From Chryseobacterium candidae (GTDB taxonomy: Bacteria > Bacteroidota > Bacteroidia > Flavobacteriales > Weeksellaceae), in the NCBI RefSeq assembly GCF_004916905.1, contig NZ_SDLV01000010.1, forward strand, positions 186,001-250,000: a DNA stretch of 64,000 bases. The letters run 5' to 3'. Position numbers and translations under genes: made by a program. Of the stretch, positions 36,257 through 44,522 are shown piece after piece (within the stretch, counting starts at the first letter, position 1; the number at the start of each line of letters is the position of its first letter). The notes under the pieces are model-generated. The model did no database searches, had not been told where the DNA came from, and was given only the letters and a program-made list of their open reading frames with translations.

Positions 36257-36832
36257 TTAGAATTTATCCAGAATTTTCTTCGGTAAAACGTTCAAAAGTT
36301 CTTTCTTATATTGCTTTTCAAGAATCACAAATTTCCATGCTTTTTTATCTTTTGAAACTGCACAGGCCTTCATATTGGCATTGATGAGATACGAACCTTC
36401 ATTGGCCAGATATTTAACATTATTTGCACCATATTTAGCTGTTAAAGCACTGTTCATTTTCTTTTTTATTTCATCGTTTAATGAACTGACATTACATTTC
36501 AGTTTCAAAAAATAATGGGTAATAGAAAAATATTCACCGGTAATGAGTTCAGGTTTTTCAATATTTCCAAACTTCAGATCCTGTACTTCAATTTTCATGA
36601 ATGGATTGTTATAGGTCATATTCAAAATCTGCGTCATTTGTTCTTTTGAAACTATAGTGAAGTACTTTGGATATATACAGCTTACTGCCTGATCTATCTG
36701 TTTAGATTGAATACCGTTTATAAAATAGGTAAGCGACTTTTTTATCGCAGCGTCATCAGGATTTGCCTTAGTCTGCGAAAAAGTCATAGACGACAGCAGA
36801 ACGAACAGAAACAGAAGCGATTTGGTTTTCAT
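36257..36832 (-). CDS. Secreted protein of unknown function
   Basis: A 191-residue protein with a Sec signal (MKTKSLLFLF to FSQ at residue 20). The mature part begins with a helix (AAIKKSLTYFINGIQ) and then alternates short strands, a pattern like the NTF2/SnoaL-type folds used by many small exported proteins of this group. Two cysteines are present (SCIYPKY, KACAVSKD) besides one in KLKCNVS. It is a single-gene unit. I recognise no named family. Confidence 0.7.
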   Translation of the reverse strand: MKTKSLLFLFVLLSSMTFSQTKANPDDAAIKKSLTYFINGIQSKQIDQAVSCIYPKYFTIVSKEQMTQILNMTYNNPFMKIEVQDLKFGNIEKPELITGEYFSITHYFLKLKCNVSSLNDEIKKKMNSALTAKYGANNVKYLANEGSYLINANMKACAVSKDKKAWKFVILEKQYKKELLNVLPKKILDKF

Positions 36833-36949
36833 TTTTTTGATTGTTACGAGTTTTAAGATTAATTTGTATCAGAAAAACAATCAGCCTTTCCAGATAGTCA
36901 ATGGGTCGTAATCTGTACGCCAATCGTTACAGAATGTATTTAAGTCCAA

Positions 36950-36976
36950 TAAAAAAAGCCATCCTTTCGGACGGCT
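36950..36976 (-). terminator. Terminator of the cyclophilin-FKBP gene
   Basis: On the minus strand AGCCGTCC-GAAA-GGATGGCT is followed by TTTTTTT, 25 bp after the stop codon. Confidence 0.85.
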
Positions 36977-37000
36977 TTTGATACTATGCTGAAGATTCAG

Positions 37001-38116
37001 TTATTTCACTTTTACAAGCTCAACATCGAAAACTAACCAGGAGTTTGGCGGGATCACTCCTCCTGCTCCTCTTTCGCCGTAAGCCATTGCAGGCGGGATC
37101 AATAATGTAGCAGTTTCACCTTCTTTCAATAAAAGGATACCTTCATCCCATCCTTTGATTACTCTTCCCATTCCGATTGGAATTTCGATTGGCTCGTTTC
37201 TCTTGAATGAAGAATCGAATTCAGTTCCGTCTACCAATTTACCTGCATAATGTACAGATACGTTATCACCCGCTTTAGGAGCTTTTCCGTCAGCTGTTTT
37301 TGTAATTTTATAGTAAAGACCTGATTCAGTTTTTTGCATACCAGCTTTTAGGTTTTCCACCAATTTCTCCTGGTTAGCTTTGAATTCTTCTTCTCTTTTC
37401 TTCTTTTCAGCTTCTTCTTTAGCGATAAAAGCTTTATTGTTTTCTGCAATTTTAGCTTTTCCTTCATTGAAAGTTTTAGCCGCATCGTAGTGCTTGTACT
37501 CGTCACCTTTGCTGAAAACAGAAACTTTTTCTAAAACGATATCAGTTTTAGGTTTATCCTGAGCTCCTTTCTCAACGTTGGCAATCGCATCAATCACATC
37601 ATTTCCTTTTACCACTTTTCCGAAGATCGTGTGTCTTCCGTCTAACCAAGGTGTAGCTACTTCAGTAATGAAGAATTGAGAACCGTTGGTATTGGGTCCA
37701 GAGTTCGCCATAGAAAGAATACCTTTTCCTGTATGCTTAAGATCGTTTTTCTCATCCTCGAATTTATATCCGGGATCTCCCATTCCAGTTCCCTGAGGAT
37801 CACCTCCCTGGATCATAAAATCTTTGATTACTCTGTGGAAAATAGTTCCGTCATAGTAAGGAACTCCTTTAGCCTTGGCTTTGTTGTCGATTTTCCCTTC
37901 TGCAAGACCGATAAAGTTGGCTACAGTTACTGGTGCTTTCTTGTCCTCAAACTTTACAATTAAGTTACCTTTTGTAGTTTGAAGATTGGCATAAAGTCCG
38001 TCATTAAGACCTTCGTAAGTTTCTTTGTCTACGTTCATTTTTTTATAAATTGGGGTACAACTCATCAGCGAAATACTTACCGCTGCCAGAATTATATTCT
38101 TGTTAAACAATTTCAT
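37001..38116 (-). CDS. Cyclophilin-FKBP fusion peptidyl-prolyl isomerase lipoprotein
   Basis: A 371-residue protein with two unrelated proline isomerase domains. A lipoprotein signal ends at ISLMSC. The cyclophilin-type domain (about residues 45-205) contains GTIFHRVIKDFMIQGGDPQG, split here as FHRVIKDFMIQGG, and SQFFI. A charged, probably helical linker (about 210-262) follows, and an FKBP domain (about 265-371) has DNVSVHYAGKLVDG and AYGERGAG. It should fold outer-membrane or exported proteins in the periplasm. It begins 4 bp after the GldI-like gene, so the two form an operon. Confidence 0.93.
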   Translation of the reverse strand: MKLFNKNIILAAVSISLMSCTPIYKKMNVDKETYEGLNDGLYANLQTTKGNLIVKFEDKKAPVTVANFIGLAEGKIDNKAKAKGVPYYDGTIFHRVIKDFMIQGGDPQGTGMGDPGYKFEDEKNDLKHTGKGILSMANSGPNTNGSQFFITEVATPWLDGRHTIFGKVVKGNDVIDAIANVEKGAQDKPKTDIVLEKVSVFSKGDEYKHYDAAKTFNEGKAKIAENNKAFIAKEEAEKKKREEEFKANQEKLVENLKAGMQKTESGLYYKITKTADGKAPKAGDNVSVHYAGKLVDGTEFDSSFKRNEPIEIPIGMGRVIKGWDEGILLLKEGETATLLIPPAMAYGERGAGGVIPPNSWLVFDVELVKVK

Positions 38117-38120
38117 ATTT

Positions 38121-38633
38121 TTATAAAGCTTTTAATTTTATGATTAATGGAATATCGTTGTCTATTTTCTTTTCGTCTCCGTAAGTTCCGTAGGCCAAAG
38201 AAGACGGCACCAAAAGTGTTACTTCCTCTCCATCATGTATAAAACGCAAAGCGTTCTCCACTGCTCTCAGTTCATCAAAGTGCCCGAATCTGGCATCTCT
38301 TCTTTCAAAAGGCTGATCATAGATTTTAGTCTGATCAAAATCATACAGATCATAAGAATAGGAAATTGTAGTTTCATCTTTCCTTCTTTCCCTTTGATCA
38401 TAACCTTCTACCGTTACCCAATAATTAAGCTGTGTTGGATAATACTTTACAGACTGGCCGCTGATCCAATCCTGAATCTGCCCACGTTCTATAATGTTAA
38501 GATTTTTCATCCTGTTCTTAGAAACATCCAGATCTTTCTGACTCAAAACACCACCTACAGGAGGATGGGCCGTCTGTGCATTTCTGTTGCAGCTCAACAG
38601 GCTTATGGCTGATATGAAGATTATTTTTTTCAT
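38121..38633 (-). CDS. gldI: GldI-like FKBP-type peptidyl-prolyl isomerase lipoprotein
   Basis: A 170-residue lipoprotein (lipobox ISLLSC) with an FKBP-like domain (about residues 70-170, ending in LVPSSLAYGTYGDEKK and PLIIKLKAL). Length and layout match GldI of the gliding-motility set, which is needed for movement and for T9SS function in some flavobacteria. The canonical hydrophobic active-site residues are only partly visible, so isomerase activity is uncertain. Its operon partner is the cyclophilin-FKBP fusion. The gene symbol is tentative. Confidence 0.7.
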   Translation of the reverse strand: MKKIIFISAISLLSCNRNAQTAHPPVGGVLSQKDLDVSKNRMKNLNIIERGQIQDWISGQSVKYYPTQLNYWVTVEGYDQRERRKDETTISYSYDLYDFDQTKIYDQPFERRDARFGHFDELRAVENALRFIHDGEEVTLLVPSSLAYGTYGDEKKIDNDIPLIIKLKAL

Positions 38634-38760
38634 AAACTTTTGCGAAAATACACATTTCGCGAATCAATTACAAAACTTGACACACAAATATGTAAATGTT
38701 GTAATGTATTGATCTCCGCTAAAACGCTTTGTAAATTTTACGTGAATACTTCAATACGAA

Positions 38761-38784
38761 AAAGCCGGGAAAACCCGGCTTTCA
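38761..38784 (-). terminator. Terminator of the ilvE gene
   Basis: AAAGCCGGG-AAAA-CCCGGCTTT gives a 9-bp stem; on the minus strand it is followed by TTTCG, and on the plus strand by TCAT. Confidence 0.75.
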
Positions 38785-38803
38785 TATCGTTATATCAATA
38801 GTA

Positions 38804-39874
38804 TTACACTGTTTCCAATACGTGATCTACCATCACTCTCCATCCGAACGGATCTTCAGACAAGTTGGTCTGCAAGTCTACCAAATCTTTCTTAAGAAGA
38901 GCCGCATAGCTTTCATCATCAGATAATCTTGGAAGTTCAAGTTTTTCTCCCTGATATCCTAATGCCTGGAACTGAGTGGTTACTACTGCTGTACCTACTC
39001 CCCATACTTCTTTAAGCTCACCTTTCTTTAAAGCTTCAATTACTGTTTTCACAGGAATTGGTTCTACTTTTACTTCGATACCTCTTTTCTTAGCTAACTG
39101 AATGAAGCTGTCTCTTGTTACTCCGTCAAGGATTTTCTCAGATGTCGGAGGGGTATAAATTGTATCGTTAATTCTTACAAACACATTCATTGTACCACTC
39201 TCTTCGAAATATTCGTGAGTAGCATCATCAGTCCAGATGATTTGCTCATACCCTTCTTCAATCGCCAACTGTGTTGGATAGAAAGAAGCCGCATAGTTAC
39301 CTGCAGCTTTTGCAGAACCTACACCTCCGTTTGCCGCTCTTGAATAGTGATCAGAAATTTTCACAGATACCGGCTCAGAATAATAGCTCTTTGCAGGTGT
39401 TGCAACAATGGCAAACATATATTTATTAGATACTCTTGCTTTCAAAGCTTCCTCAGTGGCAAAAATCAAAGGTCTGATATAAAGTGACATTCCTTCCCCC
39501 TGTGGAATCCACTCTCTGTCAATATCTACCAAAGCTTTCAATCCGTCTAAAAACATTTCTTCAGTCACTTCCGGCATAGCAAGACGCTTCGCTGACTTGT
39601 TGATACGTTCAAAATTCTTTTCAGGCCTGAAAAGGAAAACCTGCCCGTCTTTGTCTTTATAGGCTTTCATACCTTCAAAACAAGCTTGTCCATAATTTAC
39701 TCCCATCATGGCAGGTGTAAATGGAATCGGACCGTAAGGAACTAATTTTACATCACCCCATTTTCCGTTTTCATACTCACAAATGATCATATGATCAATG
39801 AAAGTACCACCAAATGAAAAATTGTTAGGGTCAAATGTAGAAATTCTGGAGTTTTCAGTTTTTTGAATTATCAT
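38804..39874 (-). CDS. ilvE: Branched-chain amino acid aminotransferase IlvE
   Basis: A class IV pyridoxal-phosphate aminotransferase of 356 residues that makes leucine, isoleucine and valine from their 2-oxo acids. YGQACFEGMKAY is the N-terminal substrate loop, GSAKAAGNYAAS carries the Schiff-base Lys189, and EESGTMNVFV with KILDGVTRDS belongs to the large-domain signature. It is the bacterial long form. It is divergent from mnmD with overlapping promoters and ends at a clear terminator. Confidence 0.96.
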   Translation of the reverse strand: MIIQKTENSRISTFDPNNFSFGGTFIDHMIICEYENGKWGDVKLVPYGPIPFTPAMMGVNYGQACFEGMKAYKDKDGQVFLFRPEKNFERINKSAKRLAMPEVTEEMFLDGLKALVDIDREWIPQGEGMSLYIRPLIFATEEALKARVSNKYMFAIVATPAKSYYSEPVSVKISDHYSRAANGGVGSAKAAGNYAASFYPTQLAIEEGYEQIIWTDDATHEYFEESGTMNVFVRINDTIYTPPTSEKILDGVTRDSFIQLAKKRGIEVKVEPIPVKTVIEALKKGELKEVWGVGTAVVTTQFQALGYQGEKLELPRLSDDESYAALLKKDLVDLQTNLSEDPFGWRVMVDHVLETV

Positions 39875-39899
39875 TTTTTAAAATTTTTACGATGTTCTA

Positions 39900-39946
39900 C
39901 AAATTTAACATAATTTTCTAAATATAAAAATTTTAGAGTAAATTTG
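39900..39946. promoter_or_regulatory. Divergent, face-to-face -7 boxes of ilvE and mnmD
   Basis: CAAATTTA at 39900-39907 reads TAAATTTG on the minus strand, 26 bp before the ilvE start. TAAATTTG also occurs on the plus strand at 39939-39946, 13 bp before the mnmD start. Both match TAnnTTTG. The two promoters share the 31-bp centre, so polymerases would compete. Confidence 0.45.
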
Positions 39947-39959
39947 ACAAAAAAATAGC

Positions 39960-40634
39960 TTGAAAAGAGAAATAAAGACCACTAACGACGGTAGCAAAAC
40001 ATTGTTTATCAATGATTTAAATGAGAACTATCATTCTCATCACGGAGCCCTGCAGGAAGCCGAACACGTGTTTATCAAAAATGGACTTAATTTAGTAAAT
40101 GATTGCGAAATTAATATTTTAGAACTCGGTTTTGGAACAGGTTTGAATGTTTTGGTAACAATTAATGAATATTTAAAAACTGACAAAAATCATGTCATCA
40201 ATTATTTTTCGCTGGAAAAATACCCCATAAATGAATCCGAAGTTAAGGATTTGGCTTACTTTGAACTTTTCGATAACCCAGAGTTTAAAAATATTTATCA
40301 GAAAATTCATCTGGCAGATTGGGAAAAGTCAGTAGAAATCATTAGTGGATTCAATTTAAAAAAGATAGAATGTGATTTTTTCGATCTGAAAGACATTGAT
40401 CTGCCAAAAATAAACCTTGTTTACTTTGACTGTTTTGGAGCCAGAGTACAGCCAGATCTTTGGGAAAAGCCATTATTTGAAATGGTTTCTGACAAAATGG
40501 CCATTAACGGATTATTAACTACCTACTCTTCTAAAGGCAGTGTGAGAAGAATCCTTCAGGAACTGAATTTCCAGGTTGAGAAAAAGCAGGGACCTCCTGG
40601 AAAGAGAGAGATGATTAATGCTATCAAATTATAG
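39960..40634 (+). CDS. mnmD: tRNA (5-methylaminomethyl-2-thiouridine) methyltransferase MnmD, stand-alone
   Basis: A 224-residue stand-alone version of the methyltransferase half of MnmC. It finishes the modified wobble uridine in glutamate, lysine and glutamine tRNAs. NENYHSHHGALQEAEHVFI and the SAM loop ILELGFGTGLNVLV are diagnostic; YFDCFGARVQPDLW and TTYSSKGSVRRILQ follow. The start is TTG at 39960; no ATG lies at the expected place, and the TTG gives exactly the family N-terminus (MKREIKTTNDGSKTLF). The -7 box ends 13 bp before it, so the mRNA is nearly leaderless. Confidence 0.88.
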   Translation: MKREIKTTNDGSKTLFINDLNENYHSHHGALQEAEHVFIKNGLNLVNDCEINILELGFGTGLNVLVTINEYLKTDKNHVINYFSLEKYPINESEVKDLAYFELFDNPEFKNIYQKIHLADWEKSVEIISGFNLKKIECDFFDLKDIDLPKINLVYFDCFGARVQPDLWEKPLFEMVSDKMAINGLLTTYSSKGSVRRILQELNFQVEKKQGPPGKREMINAIKL

Positions 40635-40636
40635 GA

Positions 40637-40792
40637 TGGAGGATGGAAGTTGGATGTTGGGTGTTTACAGCCCGCTGCTTAATTAATTTGATTTTTTATT
40701 TAAAAATAACAATATATATAATATATGGTACTTCCACTTTATTAAGAATGAATAGTGTTAAAACTTCCTGCTTCGCACTTCCAGCTTTTTCT
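40637..40792. repeat. Imperfect inverted intergenic repeat
   Basis: A purine-rich stretch with GGATGGA and GTTGGATGTT units (40637-40665) faces a pyrimidine-rich stretch with CTTCCTGCTTCGCACTTCC (40763-40781) across an AT-rich centre. The arms are only partly complementary. The same style of GGAAG/CTTCC spacer is common in this genus, so it may be a dispersed repeat. No gene is in the 205-bp spacer. Confidence 0.35.
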
Positions 40793-40839
40793 CAACAAAA
40801 TTTCTTACATTAGCTATACAAATATTATACATTATATAT

Positions 40840-41256
40840 ATGATAGATAAGATCAACATTAGAGTGTATGCGTGTGCAGTAAAAGATAAACAAGTTCTGA
40901 CTTTATTTGAGGAATATGCCGGCGAACCTTTAATGAAATTTCCGGGGGGTGGATTAGAATTCGGTGAAGGCGTACTGGAATGCCTGCATCGTGAGTTTGA
41001 TGAAGAACTTAACGTGAAGATCAATGTTCTGGAACATCTTTATACTCAGGAAAACTTTCTTGTATCCCGTTTCAGAGAGAATGAGCAGCTTCTTACCATA
41101 TATTATATAGTAGATATTGTTAACGAGGAAGATTTCATTATTTTGGACCCCTGCATCGAAAAAACAGAATGGATTGATATAGACAGACCAGATAATCCCT
41201 TCCCTCTTCCAATAGATAAGATTGTATTCGATAAACTAAAAGAAAAATTCCTGTAA
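40840..41256 (+). CDS. Nudix hydrolase
   Basis: A 138-residue cytoplasmic protein consisting of one Nudix domain. The box GGLEFGEGVLECLHREFDEELN keeps the REUXEE core (REFDEE), so it should be an active nucleoside-diphosphate-X hydrolase; the usual trailing Gly is replaced by Asn. The N-terminus (RVYACAVKDKQVL) and C-terminus are short, with no fused domain, unlike the NrtR protein at 6.4 kb. Substrate cannot be read. It shares a bidirectional terminator with the convergent DUF4294 gene. Confidence 0.88.
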   Translation: MIDKINIRVYACAVKDKQVLTLFEEYAGEPLMKFPGGGLEFGEGVLECLHREFDEELNVKINVLEHLYTQENFLVSRFRENEQLLTIYYIVDIVNEEDFIILDPCIEKTEWIDIDRPDNPFPLPIDKIVFDKLKEKFL

Positions 41257-41271
41257 GTGTTCTTACAGGAA
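41248..41271. terminator. Bidirectional terminator between the Nudix and DUF4294 genes
   Basis: TTCCTGTAAG-TGTT-CTTACAGGAA is a perfect 10-bp stem that includes the Nudix stop codon, with A/T tracts on both sides. It serves both convergent genes. Confidence 0.85.
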
Positions 41272-41277
41272 TTTATA

Positions 41278-41982
41278 TTATTTCTTTACTTTAAAATCAT
41301 TGGCTCCTGAATAAGGCTGCAGATAACCTGAGTTCCAGTTGGATTGCAGTAATGATTCTATAAATTCATCACTTCTGTTAGTGTGAGGATTATAGCGTTC
41401 TTTCAGATCAATATCAGCCATTTTTCCTTTTACATTCCACCAGAAAGCACTCCATCCGCCTCTTAATTCCTTGATAATTTCAAATACATTTTTACCGGTT
41501 GCCCTATTCATCAGCTTTGCAAAAACCTGCCCTTCGGTAGTCGTAAGATCTCTTAATTGTTTTTCATATTGGTCAGCAAGCATATTCTGTCTTTCTCTTA
41601 CAAATTTTCTTTTGGCTTTACTGTCCATGTCATTCATATCTTTCTGGATATCTCTGTACTGCTGGAGTGCAGTAACAAACAAAGGATAAACTCTGTACAG
41701 CTTTTTATTCAGGAAGTAATAGTAATTCTTATCCAGCTGGTTATTAAATCGTGGTTTATTTACTAAAACCAACTCATCTAAAACGACTACAGGCTCACCA
41801 TTGATTTCATATACCTTAATCTTCTGCTGTTCGTCATAATAATATTTATTACCAAACTCATCCACTTTCAGGGATTCAGGCGGGTACTGATTAAGCGGTT
41901 TTGCGACAATACCATCCTTCTGGCCAAAAACATTGACTCCAAAAAAGAGAATAAAAAGGCAGATAGTCTTACTAAAATTCAT
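41278..41982 (-). CDS. DUF4294 family secreted protein
   Basis: From the preferred start (MNFSKTICLF) it has 234 residues, with a Sec signal ending VFGQ. The family pattern VVVLDELVLV, then Tyr-rich strands and helices with PLFVTALQQYRDIQ, and WSAFWWNVKGKMADIDLKERYNP fit DUF4294, a protein family of Flavobacteriia with unknown role. The 12 in-frame residues upstream of the preferred start would precede the signal. It is convergent with the Nudix gene and divergent from the M42 peptidase 51 bp away. Confidence 0.78.
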   Translation of the reverse strand: MNFSKTICLFILFFGVNVFGQKDGIVAKPLNQYPPESLKVDEFGNKYYYDEQQKIKVYEINGEPVVVLDELVLVNKPRFNNQLDKNYYYFLNKKLYRVYPLFVTALQQYRDIQKDMNDMDSKAKRKFVRERQNMLADQYEKQLRDLTTTEGQVFAKLMNRATGKNVFEIIKELRGGWSAFWWNVKGKMADIDLKERYNPHTNRSDEFIESLLQSNWNSGYLQPYSGANDFKVKK

Positions 41983-42033
41983 TATTTTTACACTTATAAC
42001 AACGAAAATTAAACGCAAAAATCATTCCTTTTT

Positions 42034-43107
42034 ATGAAATTTGAAAAGAAATCTTTGAAATTTTTAGAGAAATATTTAAACACTTCATCACCAACCGGTT
42101 ACGAACATAAAGGACAGGAAGTCTGGATGGACTACATCAGACCTTATGTAGACAAAGTAGAAGTAGATCATTATGGAACCTGTTATGGGATCATCAATCC
42201 TGAAGCTGAATTTAAAGTAGTAATTGAAGCACATGCTGATGAAATCTCATGGTACGTCAATTATATTACGGATGACGGATTGATCTACGTGATCAGAAAC
42301 GGAGGTTCTGACCAGACGATTGCTCCTTCAAAAGTTGTTCATATTCACGGTGAAAACGGAATTGTAAAAGGAGTATTCGGATGGCCGGCTATTCACACAA
42401 GAACCAATCAAAATGAACCTACTCCAAAAATCGAAAATATCTTTATCGACTGTGGCGCTACTTCTAAAAAGGAAGTAGAAGAAATGGGAATCTTTGTAGG
42501 ATGTATGATCACTTACCCGGATGAATTCTTTGAAATGAATGACAGATATTTTGTCTGCAGAGCTCTGGACAACAGAATCGGTGGTTTCATGATTGCTGAA
42601 GTTGCCAGACTTTTAAAGGAAAATAAGAAATCTATCCCATTCGGACTTTATATTACAAACTCTGTGCAGGAAGAAGTAGGTTTATACGGCGCGGATATGA
42701 TTGCTGACACCATCAAACCGAATATTGCTATCGTAACTGACGTTACCCATGATACTACCACTCCGATGATTGAAAAGAAAAAAGAAGGAGATCAGAAATG
42801 TGGTGCCGGACCGGTCGTATTTTTTGCACCAAGTGTTCATCATACCATCAGAGAGTTAATTATTGATACTGCGAAGACCAAGAAAATACCTTTCCAAAGA
42901 GCTGCCGCCAGCCGAGCTACCGGAACTGACACAGATGCTTTTGCCCATTCTAACGGCGGAGTACCAAGTGCTTTAATTTCCTTACCTTTGCGCTATATGC
43001 ATACTACGGTTGAAATGGTATCTAAAGAAGATGTAGGTAATGTAATCAAACTCATCTATGAAACGGTTCTTAAGATCAAGCCGGAAATGAAGCTGAAGTA
43101 CCATTAA
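42034..43107 (+). CDS. M42 family metallopeptidase (tetrahedral aminopeptidase type)
   Basis: A 357-residue cytoplasmic metalloaminopeptidase of the M42/FrvX group. EAHADEIS supplies the first His, RALDNRIGG the bridging Asp, SVQEEVGL the catalytic Glu pair, TDVTHD a second Asp, and SHG-like ASRATGTDTDA with HTTVEMV the last His, so the site is complete. These enzymes assemble into dodecamers that trim short peptides. It is followed after 5 bp by a small membrane protein and then rpe. Confidence 0.9.
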   Translation: MKFEKKSLKFLEKYLNTSSPTGYEHKGQEVWMDYIRPYVDKVEVDHYGTCYGIINPEAEFKVVIEAHADEISWYVNYITDDGLIYVIRNGGSDQTIAPSKVVHIHGENGIVKGVFGWPAIHTRTNQNEPTPKIENIFIDCGATSKKEVEEMGIFVGCMITYPDEFFEMNDRYFVCRALDNRIGGFMIAEVARLLKENKKSIPFGLYITNSVQEEVGLYGADMIADTIKPNIAIVTDVTHDTTTPMIEKKKEGDQKCGAGPVVFFAPSVHHTIRELIIDTAKTKKIPFQRAAASRATGTDTDAFAHSNGGVPSALISLPLRYMHTTVEMVSKEDVGNVIKLIYETVLKIKPEMKLKYH

Positions 43108-43112
43108 TAAAA

Positions 43113-43412
43113 ATGAAGGCTATTTCTGATTTAATAAAAAGACCAACCTTTATCTCTATTGTATTTATTACACTTGTAGGGCTAGGGATTCCTTTAATTG
43201 TCTATCAATTATTTACACTCGATCCCAGTGGAAGCTTAGGAATTACAATAGAAATAATTTTCTTTTTAGTACTGTTTGGACTCCTTGTAATCGACAGATT
43301 TCTACTCATAAATATTAACAATAAAAAATTATCTGTGATAGAAGGAGTTTTAATAACAGGATATTTAATCTACTATTATTTCACTAATGACCGCTCATTT
43401 TCAATAGGATAA
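43113..43412 (+). CDS. Small membrane protein with three predicted helices
   Basis: A 99-residue protein with hydrophobic segments at about residues 14-35, 42-64 and 74-93, separated by short loops. The first loop carries DPSGSLG. I do not recognise it. Position between the M42 peptidase (5 bp) and rpe (26 bp) makes co-transcription likely but says little about function. Confidence 0.65.
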   Translation: MKAISDLIKRPTFISIVFITLVGLGIPLIVYQLFTLDPSGSLGITIEIIFFLVLFGLLVIDRFLLININNKKLSVIEGVLITGYLIYYYFTNDRSFSIG

Positions 43413-43438
43413 TAAAAGTAAAAGTATAAAAAGTAAAA

Positions 43439-44089
43439 ATGAAAACGAAGCTTATTGCTCCATCCCTTTTATCGGCAGACTTTGGGAATCTGCAAAGAGA
43501 CATTGAAATGCTGAACAATTCTCAGGCTGACTGGTTTCACATTGATGTAATGGACGGAAGATTTGTGCCTAACATTTCTTTTGGGTTTCCGGTAATGAAA
43601 ACCGTTCAGCAGCATGCTAAAAAATTTGTAGATGTTCACCTGATGATCGTAGAACCTGAAAAATATGTTGATGAATTCATCAATCATGGTGCTGATCTTG
43701 TTTCTGTACATTATGAGGCATGTACTCACCTTCACAGAACCATCCACCACATTCAGAGTAAGGGAGCAAAAGCAGGTGTTGTTTTAAATCCTTCTACTCC
43801 TGTATTAATGCTTGAAGACATTATTGCTGATGTTGATCTTGTATTATTAATGAGTGTAAATCCTGGTTTTGGAGGTCAGAAATTTATTGAGAATACTTAT
43901 AAAAAGATAGCAGAAACAAAAGATCTGATCTTAAGCAACAACTCTACAGCACTTATCGAGGTAGACGGAGGAGTAAATCTTGACAATGCTTCCAAATTAT
44001 TTGAAGCCGGAGCTGATGTTCTTGTTGCAGGAAATGCTGTTTTCTCAGCTGAAAGTCCGGAAAGAACAATTGAACTTTTAAAGATATAA
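43439..44089 (+). CDS. rpe: Ribulose-phosphate 3-epimerase Rpe
   Basis: A 216-residue TIM-barrel enzyme of the pentose-phosphate pathway that interconverts ribulose 5-phosphate and xylulose 5-phosphate. APSLLSADFGNL, FHIDVMDGRFVPNISFG and VDVHLMI carry the metal ligands and the first catalytic Asp; LMSVNPGFGGQKF and EVDGGVN give the second Asp and phosphate site. Length is normal. It ends at a strong terminator before the RiPP cluster. Confidence 0.96.
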   Translation: MKTKLIAPSLLSADFGNLQRDIEMLNNSQADWFHIDVMDGRFVPNISFGFPVMKTVQQHAKKFVDVHLMIVEPEKYVDEFINHGADLVSVHYEACTHLHRTIHHIQSKGAKAGVVLNPSTPVLMLEDIIADVDLVLLMSVNPGFGGQKFIENTYKKIAETKDLILSNNSTALIEVDGGVNLDNASKLFEAGADVLVAGNAVFSAESPERTIELLKI

Positions 44090-44110
44090 AAGAATCAAAA
44101 TAATAAACAA

Positions 44111-44136
44111 AAGGCAGCCATTGGCTGCCTTTTCTC
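44111..44136 (+). terminator. Rho-independent terminator after rpe
   Basis: AAGGCAGCC-ATT-GGCTGCCTT is a perfect 9-bp stem followed by TTCTCTT. Confidence 0.8.
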
Positions 44137-44303
44137 TTGTCTGGAAATTTAAGTCGTCTTGGTTATAATCTTTTTTCAACTTATTTGAAAATGTTTAAAA
44201 CTATCTTGCTAACAATACAAAGATCCGAATAAAACCATACGTACACATCCGTATAAACACTTAATTTAGCAGTAAGTATTTTCACTTAATTCCATTATAT
44301 TTT

Positions 44304-44432
44304 TCAAAATTCTTTGTTCCAGATACAGGCACAGACCACAAAAATGATAGAAATAACTGAAAAGACTGTTCTGATATTATTCAGAAAATTCCATTTGTTT
44401 TCAAAGCTCTCCCGCATCTGACTGAAAATCAT
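44304..44432 (-). CDS. 42-residue single-helix micro-protein downstream of the DUF692 enzyme
   Basis: The minus-strand frame MIFSQMRESFENKWN ends with a hydrophobic segment (VFSVISIIFVVCACIW) and NKEF. Its ATG overlaps the stop of the micro-ORF before it (ATGA), the classic sign of coupled translation. Alternatively the two ORFs are one broken 60-residue protein with two helices. The role is unknown; position after the enzyme makes membrane anchoring or export help conceivable. Confidence 0.4.
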   Translation of the reverse strand: MIFSQMRESFENKWNFLNNIRTVFSVISIIFVVCACIWNKEF

Positions 44433-44491
44433 CCTGTCAGAGCAGTGAGAACAGCAGCAGTAATGATCAATACCAATATTGTCATTTTCAT
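44429..44491 (-). CDS. 20-residue hydrophobic micro-ORF
   Basis: It reads MKMTILVLIITAAVLTALTG then stop, one membrane-spanning stretch. It starts 31 bp after the DUF692 stop and overlaps the following 42-codon ORF by 4 bp. It may be a real micro-protein or the first half of a frameshifted gene. Confidence 0.4.
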   Translation of the reverse strand: MKMTILVLIITAAVLTALTG

Positions 44492-44522
44492 ATCATTTGA
44501 TTTTTTTCGCCAGAGAATGAAA

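Noticed and set aside
41471..41766. Two plus-strand hydrophobic frames opposite DUF4294
   Set aside because: They are antisense to a gene rich in charged codons, which produces false hydrophobic frames.
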